Positions 35,547-44,100 of a stretch of 64,000 nucleotides of DNA are shown piece after piece. How positions within the stretch are numbered: the first letter of the stretch is position 1; each line of letters opens with the position of its first letter. The stretch lies in contig PUQB01000167.1 in NCBI GenBank assembly GCA_003024785.1, positions 124,001 through 188,000 on the forward strand, given 5' to 3'. Source of the DNA: Selaginella tamariscina (Eukaryota; Streptophyta; Lycopodiopsida; Selaginellales; Selaginellaceae). The notes beneath the pieces were generated by a model. The model saw only the letters and a list, made by a program, of their open reading frames with translations, did not search any database and was not told where the DNA came from. Both the position numbers and the translations under genes were made by a program.

Positions 35547-35567
35547 TGAATTTGCAACAAGACTCAT
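35547..35567 (-). pseudogene. N-terminal end of the interrupted CACTA-type transposase
   Basis: The minus strand gives ATG at 35567 and MSLVANSP up to the element boundary. The frame resumes across the insertion, using one copy of the target duplication, into the frame at 30798 that begins (R)MTQSRRQYVV. This in-frame continuity across the insertion site supports a real pre-existing reading frame here. Confidence 0.5.
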
Positions 35568-35644
35568 TTTGGGGAATTTTAGTGCGAAAATGTTAATGTT
35601 ATTTAATGTTGGCATGCAGCTAACATTGGAGTGCGCATCCGCTG

Positions 35645-36182
35645 CATAGTTACGAACACGGCCGGATCCCGGCCTTGTTCACCGTGTTTCACGAACACGG
35701 CCATGGGTCGTGTTCCCACGGCTGTGTTTGTGAATAATGTGTCATGTTACGAACACGGGCCGTGATCCCGACGACCACAGCCGGGATCACGGCCCATGTT
35801 CGTAACATGACACATTATTCAAATATTCTCGCTGAATATACTCATAGAATATTCTTACTAGGCACACGCTGTCTTATTGCAATCCAGCAATCTAAGGCAC
35901 ATCAATAGCAATCCAAGCACAACAAGCATGGCACATCAATCCAGCGTATTGCGAAAGCATACTTCTTCGCGATATTTGATAGTTTATGTGAAGTAGTTTA
36001 TGTGCAAATAAAAATACTAAGAATAATATAATAAAAAATAGTATATTCTTAAAATAATATAATTTAAAAATAGCATATTCTTAAAATATTCACTAGAATA
36101 TTCGTGAGCCAACGTGAGCCGTGATTGTGTTCTGTGGTCGGGTTCTTGAAATTTAAGGCTCGTGTTCGTGTTAGTAACTATG
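35645..36182. mobile_element. Small inverted-repeat element (MITE-like) with nested hairpin
   Basis: The left end CATAGTTACGAACACGGCC and the right end, whose complement is CATAGTTACTAACACGAAC, form imperfect terminal inverted repeats. The interior repeats the word ACGAACACGG and its complement several times and includes the long hairpin at 35732-35820, then AT-rich sequence. There is no coding capacity. No clear target duplication is visible, so the family is not assigned. Confidence 0.55.
35732..35820. repeat. Near-perfect hairpin, 39-nt arms
   Basis: Left arm 35732-35770 and right arm 35782-35820 are inverted copies that differ at one of 39 positions, with an 11-nt loop (35771-35781). The arms contain CGTGATCCCG and its complement CGGGATCACG. 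A transcript would fold into a long stem. Confidence 0.9.
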
Positions 36183-36379
36183 ATCTGTTGTGCGGGTTAA
36201 AGGCCTCTTGGCACTAAGTTCCAACAAGCCACGAGTTCAAGTCTTGCATGTTTATTGATTTTTATTTTGCCCAAATTTCCCATGCGTAGGGTTTTTTATT
36301 TGGGGCTTTTTTGGTAGCAGTGTTTTTGGTTGCACATTTTTTGGGGAGCAAGATTGTGGGGAGTGATTGATCTTCCCTT

Positions 36380-37031
36380 CTTACTGATCGTATTTGCATG
36401 TGCCATGGATATGGAAAGTAAAACAATATAAGAGGTGGGTAGTTTATTGAATGCTAAGTTTGGTTCCTTGGCCAAGATGGATTCTGCACCTATTGTGTGC
36501 AAGGAGAAGATCAATGGCAATGCTCTCTTATCAATGACAACAAATGACTGGCTTGGACTAGGATGCAGGCGAGGCACAACAGCTTTCATTGTGGCTCTTG
36601 TGTGGATGAGCTTGAGGCCTCCAAAACTTCTGCTCCTACAACAACCAACAATGTGGAACCGGTGCCTGTGGCAGAGCCCCACAAGACTAGAGGAGACAAA
36701 AAAAAATGTCGTGTGAGGGATGCAAATTCTTGCACATTGAAGGCAAAAATTGCAAAGGTGTGTACGGCAAAGGATTTGAGGAGAATCATGAGGGATGCAT
36801 TCCCTAACTTCATGGTTGCTAAGTTCAAAGGTGTTGAAACACATAAGTTTTGCAAAAAAAAGAGCTCAAGTTGTGAACATCCTATATGGCCCTGATTGTT
36901 CTGTAGAGATTAGAGCAAAGGTCGAGAAGTAGATAGAGGACTCAATTTGACAAGCCAGCGCCGGTCCATTGTGAGGAAGCGAGTAGCACTGAAGGCAAAA
37001 GGTATTTTTGAGAGGACCTATGCGTGGGGAG
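36380..37031 (+). pseudogene. SAM-like domain coding segment, left part of an interrupted gene
   Basis: A frame at 36435-36716 starts with VGSLLNAKFGSLAKMDSA and contains KINGNALLSMTTNDWLGLGC followed by RRGTTAFIVAL, which fits the pattern of a sterile alpha motif (helix, IxGxALLxLTxxD, LGxxxxG, I). A second frame (36563-36895) continues with a Lys-rich stretch and KDLRRIMRDAFPNFMVAKF. Then, with frame breaks, it runs up to RTYAWG at the insertion point. I do not recognise the whole protein; a transposase-derived gene is possible. The chromovirus at 37032-43403 interrupts it. Confidence 0.45.
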
Positions 37032-37654
37032 TGTCAAGCCACGATCCAGGAAACAGGAAGAGACAGGATTCCAAGGACATGAAGGCTTGACTCAGGAACA
37101 GGACCCGAGAGCAGGACAGGAACCAAATAGGAACAGGCGGATCTAGGAGTAGGACAGGATTAGGGTAGGATCCGGGAGCAAGACAGGAAAGCCAGGATAG
37201 GATGGGAGCAAAACAGGAACAGGACAGATCCCGGAGCAGGACAGGATCCAGGAACAGGACAGGAAATAGGAGCGAGACAGGAACAGGACAGGAAACAAGA
37301 CAAGACAAGATTGATCGTAGTAAGACTGGTGTTGATAGTAACTGATTGTACAACAATTAGGTCGGAGCTTTTATGCTCACAACTCCAAGAGCTAATCTAG
37401 GCATGCATGCAAAAGTGGTTGCATGCATGCAAAAGTTGCAGATAAGATGAGTCCACATGTCCCTTATCCTCTAGGCATATCCTGTGGCATATCCTGTAGG
37501 AATATCCTGCAACCGAATCCTGTGTCCGGAATCCTGGTAGGAATATCCTGTAGGAAAATCCTGCAACCCATATCCTGTATCCGGAATCCTGTAGGAAAGT
37601 CCTGCAACCCATGTCCTGTATCCGGAATCCTGTATTCTGTATCGGGTCGTGACA
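37032..37654 (-). repeat. 3' LTR of intact chromovirus
   Basis: 623 bp. It contains a purine-rich block of ACAGGA and AGCAGGAC words (about 37050-37300) and a block of TATCCTGTAGGAA and CCTGTATCCGGAATCCTG units (about 37470-37640). Compared with the other LTR, most differences are one- to four-base indels. Confidence 0.94.
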
Positions 37655-38753
37655 GCACCTCCTCCCTAAAGACGAGTTCCACGAGTCTTGGGACCTGGTT
37701 TAGCAGGATAATGCCGATGGAAGGCAGCAACCTTGGAAGAAGCATGGAGTAAGTTGGATGCAGGTTCCCAAGTGCGATCAGTAGGCAGGTACCCTTTCCA
37801 ATCCACCAAGTATTGGAGTTGGTGACGATGAAGACGAGAGTCAAGGATGGCTGCGACTTCGTACTCAGGTTCCGTGTCAATGACCACAGGAGGGGGAGGA
37901 GAAGAAACACGACCGGAAGAGAAGAAGGATGATACGGCTCCAACAAAGAGGTGTGAAACACAGGATGAAGTTTCACCGTGGATGGTAACTCGAGTCGGAA
38001 AGCTACAGGATTTACCTCCGCCACGATCCTATAAGGGCCCAATCGTTGAAAATCCAACTTAGAAGAAGGCCTGTTGGTGCGAATGTGTCGACGAAGAAGC
38101 CACACGAGATCACCAATCTTGTATGCAGGTGCCGGCTGTCGGTGAGCATCAGCATGATGCTTGTATCGTTCCTGTGCCTGTTGAAGATGAACCTGGAGAT
38201 CATCCTGTACCTGCCGAAGATGCTGAAGACGATCCTGTACTGCAGGAGCGGAAGAAGGAGAAGCGGTAGGAGCAAAGTCAAAACGTGGATGGTGGCCTGT
38301 AAGAGCAAAGAAAGGTGTCTGTCCTGTAGATGCGTGGATGGAGTTGTTGTAGGCAAACTCCGCCATTGGAAGGAGGTCCAACCAGTTGTCCTGCTGGTAA
38401 CTGATGAAGCAACGAAGATACTGTTCTAAGGTCTGAATTGTGCGTTCGGACTGCCCATCGGTTTGTGGGTGATATCCTGAAGAAAGATCCGCTTTGACCT
38501 GTAGACTCCGAAGAAGCTCTCGCCAAAACTTGGACATGAATTGTGGACCTCGATCGGAAACAATGCTCTCAGGAAGACCATGATGTCGGAACACCTCGCG
38601 GATCACCAACTCGGCAGTTGTCTGACCTGTAGCTGTCTTGTTGCAGGGTAGGAAATGAGCCTGCTTGGTGAAACGGTCAACCACCACAAGAACTGCATCA
38701 AATCCACGGAAGGAGGAAGATCTGTGAGGAAATCCATAGAAATGGATCTCCAA
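37464..38753 (-). CDS. Integrase catalytic core and C-terminal region, chromodomain out of frame
   Basis: This frame continues pol after a one-base difference near 38708 (the copy at 8929-14763 has one extra base there). It begins near GFDAVLVVVDRFTKQAHFLP and contains the second catalytic Asp in IVSDRGPQFMSKFWRE and the catalytic Glu in YHPQTDGQSERTIQTLEQYL. The GPYRIVAEVNPVAFRLELP segment of the integrase C-terminus follows. A second shift near 37915 moves the chromodomain (YEVAAILDSRLHRHQLQYLV and WKGYLPTDRTWEPASN, 37666-37887) into another frame. Integrase joins element DNA to the genome, and the chromodomain is thought to steer it to marked chromatin. Confidence 0.9.
   Translation of the reverse strand: MEIHFYGFPHRSSSFRGFDAVLVVVDRFTKQAHFLPCNKTATGQTTAELVIREVFRHHGLPESIVSDRGPQFMSKFWRELLRSLQVKADLSSGYHPQTDGQSERTIQTLEQYLRCFISYQQDNWLDLLPMAEFAYNNSIHASTGQTPFFALTGHHPRFDFAPTASPSSAPAVQDRLQHLRQVQDDLQVHLQQAQERYKHHADAHRQPAPAYKIGDLVWLLRRHIRTNRPSSKLDFQRLGPYRIVAEVNPVAFRLELPSTVKLHPVFHTSLLEPYHPSSLPVVFLLLPLLWSLTRNLSTKSQPSLTLVFIVTNSNTWWIGKGTCLLIALGNLHPTYSMLLPRLLPSIGIILLNQVPRLVELVFREEVLSRPDTEYRIPDTGHGLQDFPTGFRIQDMGCRIFLQDIPTRIPDTGFGCRIFLQDMPQDMPRG
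37655..37668 (-). promoter_or_regulatory. Polypurine tract of intact chromovirus
   Basis: The minus strand reads AGGGAGGAGGTGC directly before the 3' LTR. The same purine run lies at the matching place in the element at 8929-14763. Confidence 0.78.
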
Positions 38754-41704
38754 GGAGCAGACGGAACAGGAAGAGGACGAAGAAGACCAGAGGGTGCATG
38801 ATGAGGCATCTTCGACCTGCTACAAGTGTCACAACTCCGTACAAACCTCTCCACAAAACCTCGCAACCCAGGCCACCAATAGTTGCGAGTCACCAATTCC
38901 ACTGTCTTGGCCACACCAAAATGTCCTGTAGCCGGGGTATCATGACAATCCTGTACCACACGAGTCCTAGAAATACCAACAGGAACGTACAGGAGACCTT
39001 CCCGGTACAGGAGTCCATCCTGTATGGTGAATAGGTTGTAGTCTGGACGGGAACTGGAGGAAGAGGAACTTGCAACGTCAGGATGAATGTGTGAGAACAC
39101 ATTCTTTGCCAAGTCGTCTGTAGGCAACTGCGAACGAACGTCCTGTAGGAGTGTTGAATTTGCTGGAGCCTGATGAACCTGCAGTGCCGCAAGCCGGAAA
39201 CTGATCAGGACCCAACAACACTTGCCTTTGACCGTCAAATGCAGGATCGCCGGGCTTGGTGCAAGGTAAGAGCGCCTAGACAATGCGTCCGCCTTGCCAT
39301 TCCGAAAGCCGGGCCTGTAGACGATGACGAAGTCAAAACGTGATAGGAACTCTGCCCACCTAGCCTGTCGCCGACTGAGGACCCGAGCCGTTTGAAAGTA
39401 CTCCAGGTTCTTGTGATCCGTAAGAACTTGTACAGGATGTGCAGCACCTTCCAGGAAATGCCGCCATTCCTCAAACGAATCCACAATGGCCTTGAGTTCC
39501 TTGTCATGAATCTCGTAGTTGATCTCCGCCGACAGGAACTTACGAGAGTGAAAGGCTACAGGATGAAGCAACTTGTCCTCTCCAACTTGCGATAGGACGG
39601 ATCCTACTGCAAAATCCGAGGCATCTGCTTCAATGAAGAAAGGATGAGAAGGGTCAGGATGTGCTAAAATCGGAGCTGTCGTGAAAACGTCCTTGAGTGT
39701 TGTGAACGCGTGTTCCGCCTTGTCGGACCAAGAGAAAAGTCCTGTGCGCTTGGTGAGTTCTGTGAGTGGAAGTACACGCTTGGAGAAGTCCTGTATGAAC
39801 CGCCTGTAGAAGTTTGCAAAGCCAAGGAAACATTGTACATCTCGTACCGACTTGGGCCTCTCCCACTCCACGATGGTCTTCACCTTGTGCATGTCCATGG
39901 AAACGCCAGCAGGAGAGACGATGTAGCCCAAGAACTCCACCGAATCCCTATCGAAAAAACACTTCTCCAACTTCGCGTACAGGCCATGCTCGCGAAGCCG
40001 CTCTAAAACTAGTCGTACATGCTTGTCATGTGCCGCCTGGTCCTTGGAGAAAATCAAGATGTCGTCGAGGTAGATCACCACAAACTGGTCCAAGAAGTCA
40101 CGGAAAATGTCGTTCACCATGTGTTGGAATACAGCTGGGGCATTGGTAAGGCCGAAAGGCATTACCGTGTACTCAAAATGTCCATACCTTGTACGAAAGG
40201 CAGTCTTCCACTCATCGCCGGGACGAATCCGTACAAGGTTGTAGGCTCCTCGTAAGTCGATCTTCGTGAACACCTTTGCCCCTCGCAGCCGATCGAGAAG
40301 TTCCGGGATCAATGGCAACGGATACCGATTCCGAATGGTGACTTGATTCAAACCCCTGTAGTCCACCACCAAACGTAAACTCCCATCCTTCTTCTTGACA
40401 AAGAAGATAGGAGCTCCTGCAGGGGACTTTGAGTGACGAATGAAGCCGGATCCTAAGTTGTCCTCGATGTATTGACGAAGAACCTCCAACTCTGTGGGTG
40501 ACAATGCATAGATCGGTCCGAATGGTGGAGTCTTTCCTTCCGCAAGATCAATAGGACAGTCGTAGGACCTGTGAACAGGAAGAACTGCAGCCTTGTGCTT
40601 GTCAAAAACGTCCTTAAAGTCGTGGTACTTGGATGGTAGGGAAGAAGGAGGAGAAGGAGAAGGAGAAGGAGAAAAAACAGGGGAGTCGGATACAGGAAAG
40701 GTAGGAGAGGACGTAGGAGTTACTTGAAAAGCAAAAAGGTGGAAGGGGGCAGGATCAGTGGCGAGTTCATGCATGGTAGTGGTAAGAACTCGGAGAGGAG
40801 AAGGAGGGAGCTGTGACTGAAAAAGAGGAAGGATCTTGGGGGATGGAACAGAGGCAGGGTAACAGAAAGAAGCAGGATTGGAAAAAACCTGTGTGGTTGT
40901 TGATGAGTGTACAGGATTGGAAGAATCCTGTACAGGACACCGTGAGTGTACAGGATTGGAAGAATCCTGTACAGGAGTCCGTGGTTGCGCAAGAGTGGAA
41001 GAAGCCTGCGAATGTGCTGACGAATCAACAGGAGGTGGATCCTGTTGAGGAGGAACCTTCGACACTGATACAGGATTGGAAGAACCCTGTACAGGACACC
41101 GCAAACTTACAGGAATGGGGAGAGCCTGCGGATGTGCTGAGGAACTGCCATGAGGTGAATCCTGTCGAGGAGGAGTCTTCAACACTGGTACAGGAACAGG
41201 TACGGTCAATCCTGTAGCTTGTACTGCCTCAGATACTAAGGATGTATCCTGCACGCAGGAAGGTACAGGATTGATCCTAGAAGTTGGAGAGGAAAACGTG
41301 AGTGTCCTAGACCTCCAGTCGATCTGCGGATTTGCAACAACGAACCATGGCATGCCCAAAATGATGGGAGTCGACCGAGTCTTGATCAAGTTGAAGGAAA
41401 TTGAACAGTTGAATGTGCCATACCTGCAGGAGAGAGGTTCGGTAGCATGGGTAACTGCACCGGAAGCAATTAGACGCCCATCGGCCACCTCTACAGGAAC
41501 TGCACGCTTCAACTTCACCACCGAAATGCCATGTTGAGTTGCAAACGTGTCATCCATGAAGCATGCATTTGCACCAGTGTCTAACAAGGCAAACTCCATG
41601 AGCTCTCGATTATTAAGATGAATGTGTACAGGAAACTTAAGTGACGGGATGGTATGAGCAGCACCAATGGAGCCTGCACCTACGTCCAACTTCGCGGCTC
41701 CTAG
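38603..41704 (-). CDS. Pol polyprotein: protease, RT, RNase H, start of integrase
   Basis: The frame is open for over 1000 codons. It has a protease (LLDTGANACFMDDTFATQHG and IILGMPWFV), a long Ser/Pro linker with repeats of PVQDSSNPVHS and PTSSPTFPVSDSP, and RT ([20 protein letters not shown], then [14 protein letters not shown] with the YLDD box). RNase H follows (FIEADASDFAVGSVLSQ, INYEIHDKELKAIVDSFEEW, VLTDHKNLEYF), then the integrase zinc region (HFGVAKTVELVTRNYWWPGL, SCDTCSRSK). It ends at a frame break near 38708. Gag stops at 41703-41701, and the pol frame is in the -1 position relative to gag, so pol would need a frameshift. No standard slippery heptamer is evident. The first TTG at 41689 is not a convincing start. 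Confidence 0.92.
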   Translation of the reverse strand, partial: LGAAKLDVGAGSIGAAHTIPSLKFPVHIHLNNRELMEFALLDTGANACFMDDTFATQHGISVVKLKRAVPVEVADGRLIASGAVTHATEPLSCRYGTFNCSISFNLIKTRSTPIILGMPWFVVANPQIDWRSRTLTFSSPTSRINPVPSCVQDTSLVSEAVQATGLTVPVPVPVLKTPPRQDSPHGSSSAHPQALPIPVSLRCPVQGSSNPVSVSKVPPQQDPPPVDSSAHSQASSTLAQPRTPVQDSSNPVHSRCPVQDSSNPVHSSTTTQVFSNPASFCYPASVPSPKILPLFQSQLPPSPLRVLTTTMHELATDPAPFHLFAFQVTPTSSPTFPVSDSPVFSPSPSPSPPSSLPSKYHDFKDVFDKHKAAVLPVHRSYDCPIDLAEGKTPPFGPIYALSPTELEVLRQYIEDNLGSGFIRHSKSPAGAPIFFVKKKDGSLRLVVDYRGLNQVTIRNRYPLPLIPELLDRLRGAKVFTKIDLRGAYNLVRIRPGDEWKTAFRTRYGHFEYTVMPFGLTNAPAVFQHMVNDIFRDFLDQFVVIYLDDILIFSKDQAAHDKHVRLVLERLREHGLYAKLEKCFFDRDSVEFLGYIVSPAGVSMDMHKVKTIVEWERPKSVRDVQCFLGFANFYRRFIQDFSKRVLPLTELTKRTGLFSWSDKAEHAFTTLKDVFTTAPILAHPDPSHPFFIEADASDFAVGSVLSQVGEDKLLHPVAFHSRKFLSAEINYEIHDKELKAIVDSFEEWRHFLEGAAHPVQVLTDHKNLEYFQTARVLSRRQARWAEFLSRFDFVIVYRPGFRNGKADALSRRSYLAPSPAILHLTVKGKCCWVLISFRLAALQVHQAPANSTLLQDVRSQLPTDDLAKNVFSHIHPDVASSSSSSSRPDYNLFTIQDGLLYREGLLYVPVGISRTRVVQDCHDTPATGHFGVAKTVELVTRNYWWPGLRGFVERFVRSCDTCSRSKMPHHAPSGLLRPLPVPSAPWRSISMDFLTDLPPSVDLMQFLWWLTVSPSRLISYPATRQLQVRQLPSW

Positions 41705-42678
41705 ACGAAGTGGACATTGGAGTTTTCCGACTGAACTTCGGCTTCGACTTCACGCGTCTTGAAGTTCCTGGCTTTAATAGGACAATCTGCCACCTTGTGT
41801 CCTGCTCCACCACAATACAAGCACAGGTTCTCACTGCGACGACGTTGCTTCTCGGCAGCGGAAAGAGAGCCACGCTTGGATTTCTCAACCTCCATAGGAA
41901 CTACTCCAGAAGGTGGTGCAGGAACATGTACCACAGCTGTAGGATTGGTTTGCAGGAACTGTTGACGGGATCTTTCCTGACGACGCTCGAACAAACGGTT
42001 GTCGCAACGAACAGCTTGTTGCATGATCTCCGCTAATGTTTGGGCATCCGGTAACGTAAGGAGAAGGTCCTTCACGTCGTCCCTCAACCCAAAACGGAAG
42101 TGTTCGATCAATGCAGTCTCGTCCCATGGAATGTTCGTGCAAAGTTGCTGAAATTCGGATGCATAGACGGAAGCTGGTCGGGATCCTTGAGTGAGCTTCC
42201 GTAACTTCGTGCATGCAGAACGGTACTTATCAGGATCTCCAAAACAGGCTTCAAAGGCAGCCACGAAACCTTCAAAGTCTTCCATCAGTGGATCGTCACG
42301 CTCCAGCAAGGGGGCAACCCAAGCCCGTGGAGATCCACTTAGTAAGGATGCCAAAAGACCCACCTTTTGAGCATCAGTCGAGTAGCGCCGTGGTTGCATA
42401 CGGATCAAGAGTCGGATCTGATTCAGGAAACCTTGGAAATCGGCACGATTACCACTGAACTTCTCTGGCATGCTAACCTTCGGCTCCGAAGAAAAGTTTG
42501 ATGAAGAGGAAACCACCGATGCCTGGGAGAGAGCCTGCGCAGCAGCCTTGGAGGATGCATCAGCAGCTGCATGTGCCGCAGTGGTGGAACCTTGCAGGTC
42601 GGTGACCACTTGGCGCAAAGTGGCCAGCTCATGAAGTAGCATTTGGTGCTCGTGTTGAAAATGCTCAAAATCAGCCAT
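41701..42678 (-). CDS. Gag polyprotein of intact chromovirus
   Basis: 325 codons from ATG at 42678, 94 nt inside the 5' LTR. The N-terminus has a heptad-like helical part (residues 1-70, rich in Ala, Gln and Leu). The gag domain follows with MPEKFSGNRADFQGFLNQIR, LLERDDPLMEDFEGFVAAFE and the LRKLTQGSRPASVYASEF block. A basic C-terminus carries one CCHC knuckle, CLYCGGAGHKVADC. It is uninterrupted, unlike its relative at 13400-14235. Its role is assembly of the particle in which reverse transcription takes place. Confidence 0.93.
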   Translation of the reverse strand: MADFEHFQHEHQMLLHELATLRQVVTDLQGSTTAAHAAADASSKAAAQALSQASVVSSSSNFSSEPKVSMPEKFSGNRADFQGFLNQIRLLIRMQPRRYSTDAQKVGLLASLLSGSPRAWVAPLLERDDPLMEDFEGFVAAFEACFGDPDKYRSACTKLRKLTQGSRPASVYASEFQQLCTNIPWDETALIEHFRFGLRDDVKDLLLTLPDAQTLAEIMQQAVRCDNRLFERRQERSRQQFLQTNPTAVVHVPAPPSGVVPMEVEKSKRGSLSAAEKQRRRSENLCLYCGGAGHKVADCPIKARNFKTREVEAEVQSENSNVHFV

Positions 42679-42756
42679 GATCTAGGAAAGAAAAAAGGAG
42701 GAAAATGAAGGAAAGGAATCAAGAAAAAGGTAGCTGGAAAACGGAGAACTATGAAG

Positions 42757-42769
42757 CAGTTACTATCAA
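42757..42769 (-). promoter_or_regulatory. Candidate self-priming site of intact chromovirus
   Basis: Two bases inside the 5' LTR the minus strand reads TTGATAGTAACTG. Its exact complement in the same sense lies in the LTR (plus-strand TTGATAGTAACTG at 43079-43091, and again at 37332-37344). That LTR segment starts about 30 nt downstream of the TATA-like CATAAAAG (43115-43122, minus sense), where transcription would be expected to begin. Thus the 5' end of the RNA could pair with this site. No TGG-type tRNA site is present. Confidence 0.65.
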
Positions 42770-42771
42770 AC

Positions 42772-43403
42772 TGTCAAGCCACGATCCAGGAAACAGGAAG
42801 AGAGCAGGATTCCAAGGACATGAAGGCTTGACTCAGGAACAGGACCGAGAGCAGGACAGGAACCAGGAATAGGAACAGGACGGATCTAGGAGTAGGACAG
42901 GATTAGGATAGGATCCGGGAGCAAGACAGGAAAGCACAGGATAGGATCCGGGAGCAAAACAGGAACAGGACAGGATCCCGGAGCAGGACAGGATCCAGGA
43001 ACAGGACAGGAAATAGGAGCGAGACAGGAACAGGACAGGAAACAAGACAAGACAAGATTGATCGTAGTAAGACTGGTGTTGATAGTAACTGATTGTACAA
43101 CAATTAGGTCGGAGCTTTTATGCTCACAACTCCAAGAGCTAATCTAGGCATGCATGCAAAAGTGGTTGCATGCATGCAAAAGTGATTGCATGCAGATGAG
43201 TCCACATGTCCCTTATCCTCTAGGCATATCCTGTGGCATATCCTGTAGGAATATCCTGCAACCGAATCCTGTGTCCGGAATCCTGGTAGGAGTATCCTGT
43301 AGGAAAATCCTGCAACCCATATCCTGTATCCGGAATCCTGTAGGAAAGTCCTGCAACCCATGTCCTGTATCCGGAATCCTGTATTCTGTATCGGGTCGTG
43401 ACA
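42772..43403 (-). repeat. 5' LTR of intact chromovirus
   Basis: 632 bp, partner of 37032-37654. In the minus sense it reads U3 with TCCGGATACAGG and TACAGGATA units, then GCATGCATGCAA repeats, then GAGCATAAAAGCTC (TATA-like), then the segment complementary to the primer region, then the long pyrimidine-rich part with TCCTGTCC and CCTGTTTCC words. Confidence 0.94.
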
Positions 43404-44100
43404 GGGAGCTATTGTTGTGGAGTTGTTTGCATATCAGTGCAAGTTGAAGGAATTTGACATGACTTTCTTTGTAGAGTTGCATTCAATTCATATGCAAAAG
43501 CCTAAGATGTCCGCATTCCTGCCCAAATCCAATAGAAGATGCACAACCAGAGAACGCTTCTCAACTTCGTGTGGAGGCAAGTTGTCAATGTGGCTTTCTA
43601 TGTGGCTTTGACTATGGCTTTCTTGCAAGATATTGTGTGCTGGCCTAAGTGTTGCACGCGTATTGTAAATGATGATTTTGAGGACATTTATGAGGAATCT
43701 GATGTCTTTGAAAATGAAAAATTAGTCAATCCTTCACGTTCAAAGGTAGGAACCAGTTCTGAGAGCCACATGCAATTTTTTGATGGGAGTGGTAGTGAAT
43801 TCGCACAGGAGAATTTGCACAAGAACTCTGAGAACACCAACAATTATCCACAATCGAATTTTGTTAGTTTTGTGAATGATATGGATGGGAGATGCAAGGA
43901 CAACGACATGACACCCATTCTGAACTTGCAAAAAGTAAGTTATATTGGTATTTTGATTTGTATTGACTAATATGTTGCATTTTCAATAAAAGGCTGGTGA
44001 CGTTTCAGAGTTTGATATATACTCTAATACTAACCCCAAGGAGCCTGAGCATGATGTTGCTCCAGGGAATGGTGGAGGTGTCGACTATTAGAACACACAA
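43404..44100 (+). pseudogene. Right part of the interrupted coding region
   Basis: The frame continues across the element, using one target-site copy, from RTYAWG into AIVVELFAYQCKLKEFDMTF and FVELHSIHMQKPKMSAFLP. After a frame change, a 143-codon frame (43539-43970) reads on with acidic and Ser/Asn-rich sequence (DDFEDIYEESDVFENEKL). It runs into a likely donor at 43936 (GTAAGT), and a possible further exon starts near 43994 (GDVSEFDIYSNTNPKEPEHD). I cannot name the protein. Degenerate protein-like stretches continue to about 44740. Confidence 0.4.

Larger units (their letters stand above)
37032..43403 (-). mobile_element. Nearly intact Ty3/gypsy chromovirus, minus strand
   Basis: LTRs at 37032-37654 (623 bp) and 42772-43403 (632 bp) start TGTCAAGCC and end TCGTGACA. 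A perfect 5-bp target duplication GGGAG lies at 37027-37031 and 43404-43408. Coding sense is minus: gag (42678-41701), protease, RT and RNase H in one long frame (to 38603), then integrase and chromodomain after two small frame breaks. A purine tract lies at 37655-37668. No tRNA-type primer site is next to the 5' LTR; a self-complementary site is found instead (42757). It is the best-preserved mobile element in the window and a close relative of 8929-14763. Confidence 0.95.

Noticed and set aside
38798..41537. Plus-strand open frames inside the intact chromovirus
   Set aside because: They are antisense shadows of the long pol frame.
37200..43100. Short spaced repeats in the LTRs considered as a CRISPR-like array
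   Set aside because: Units are irregular in length and spacing and lie within LTRs of a plant retrotransposon.
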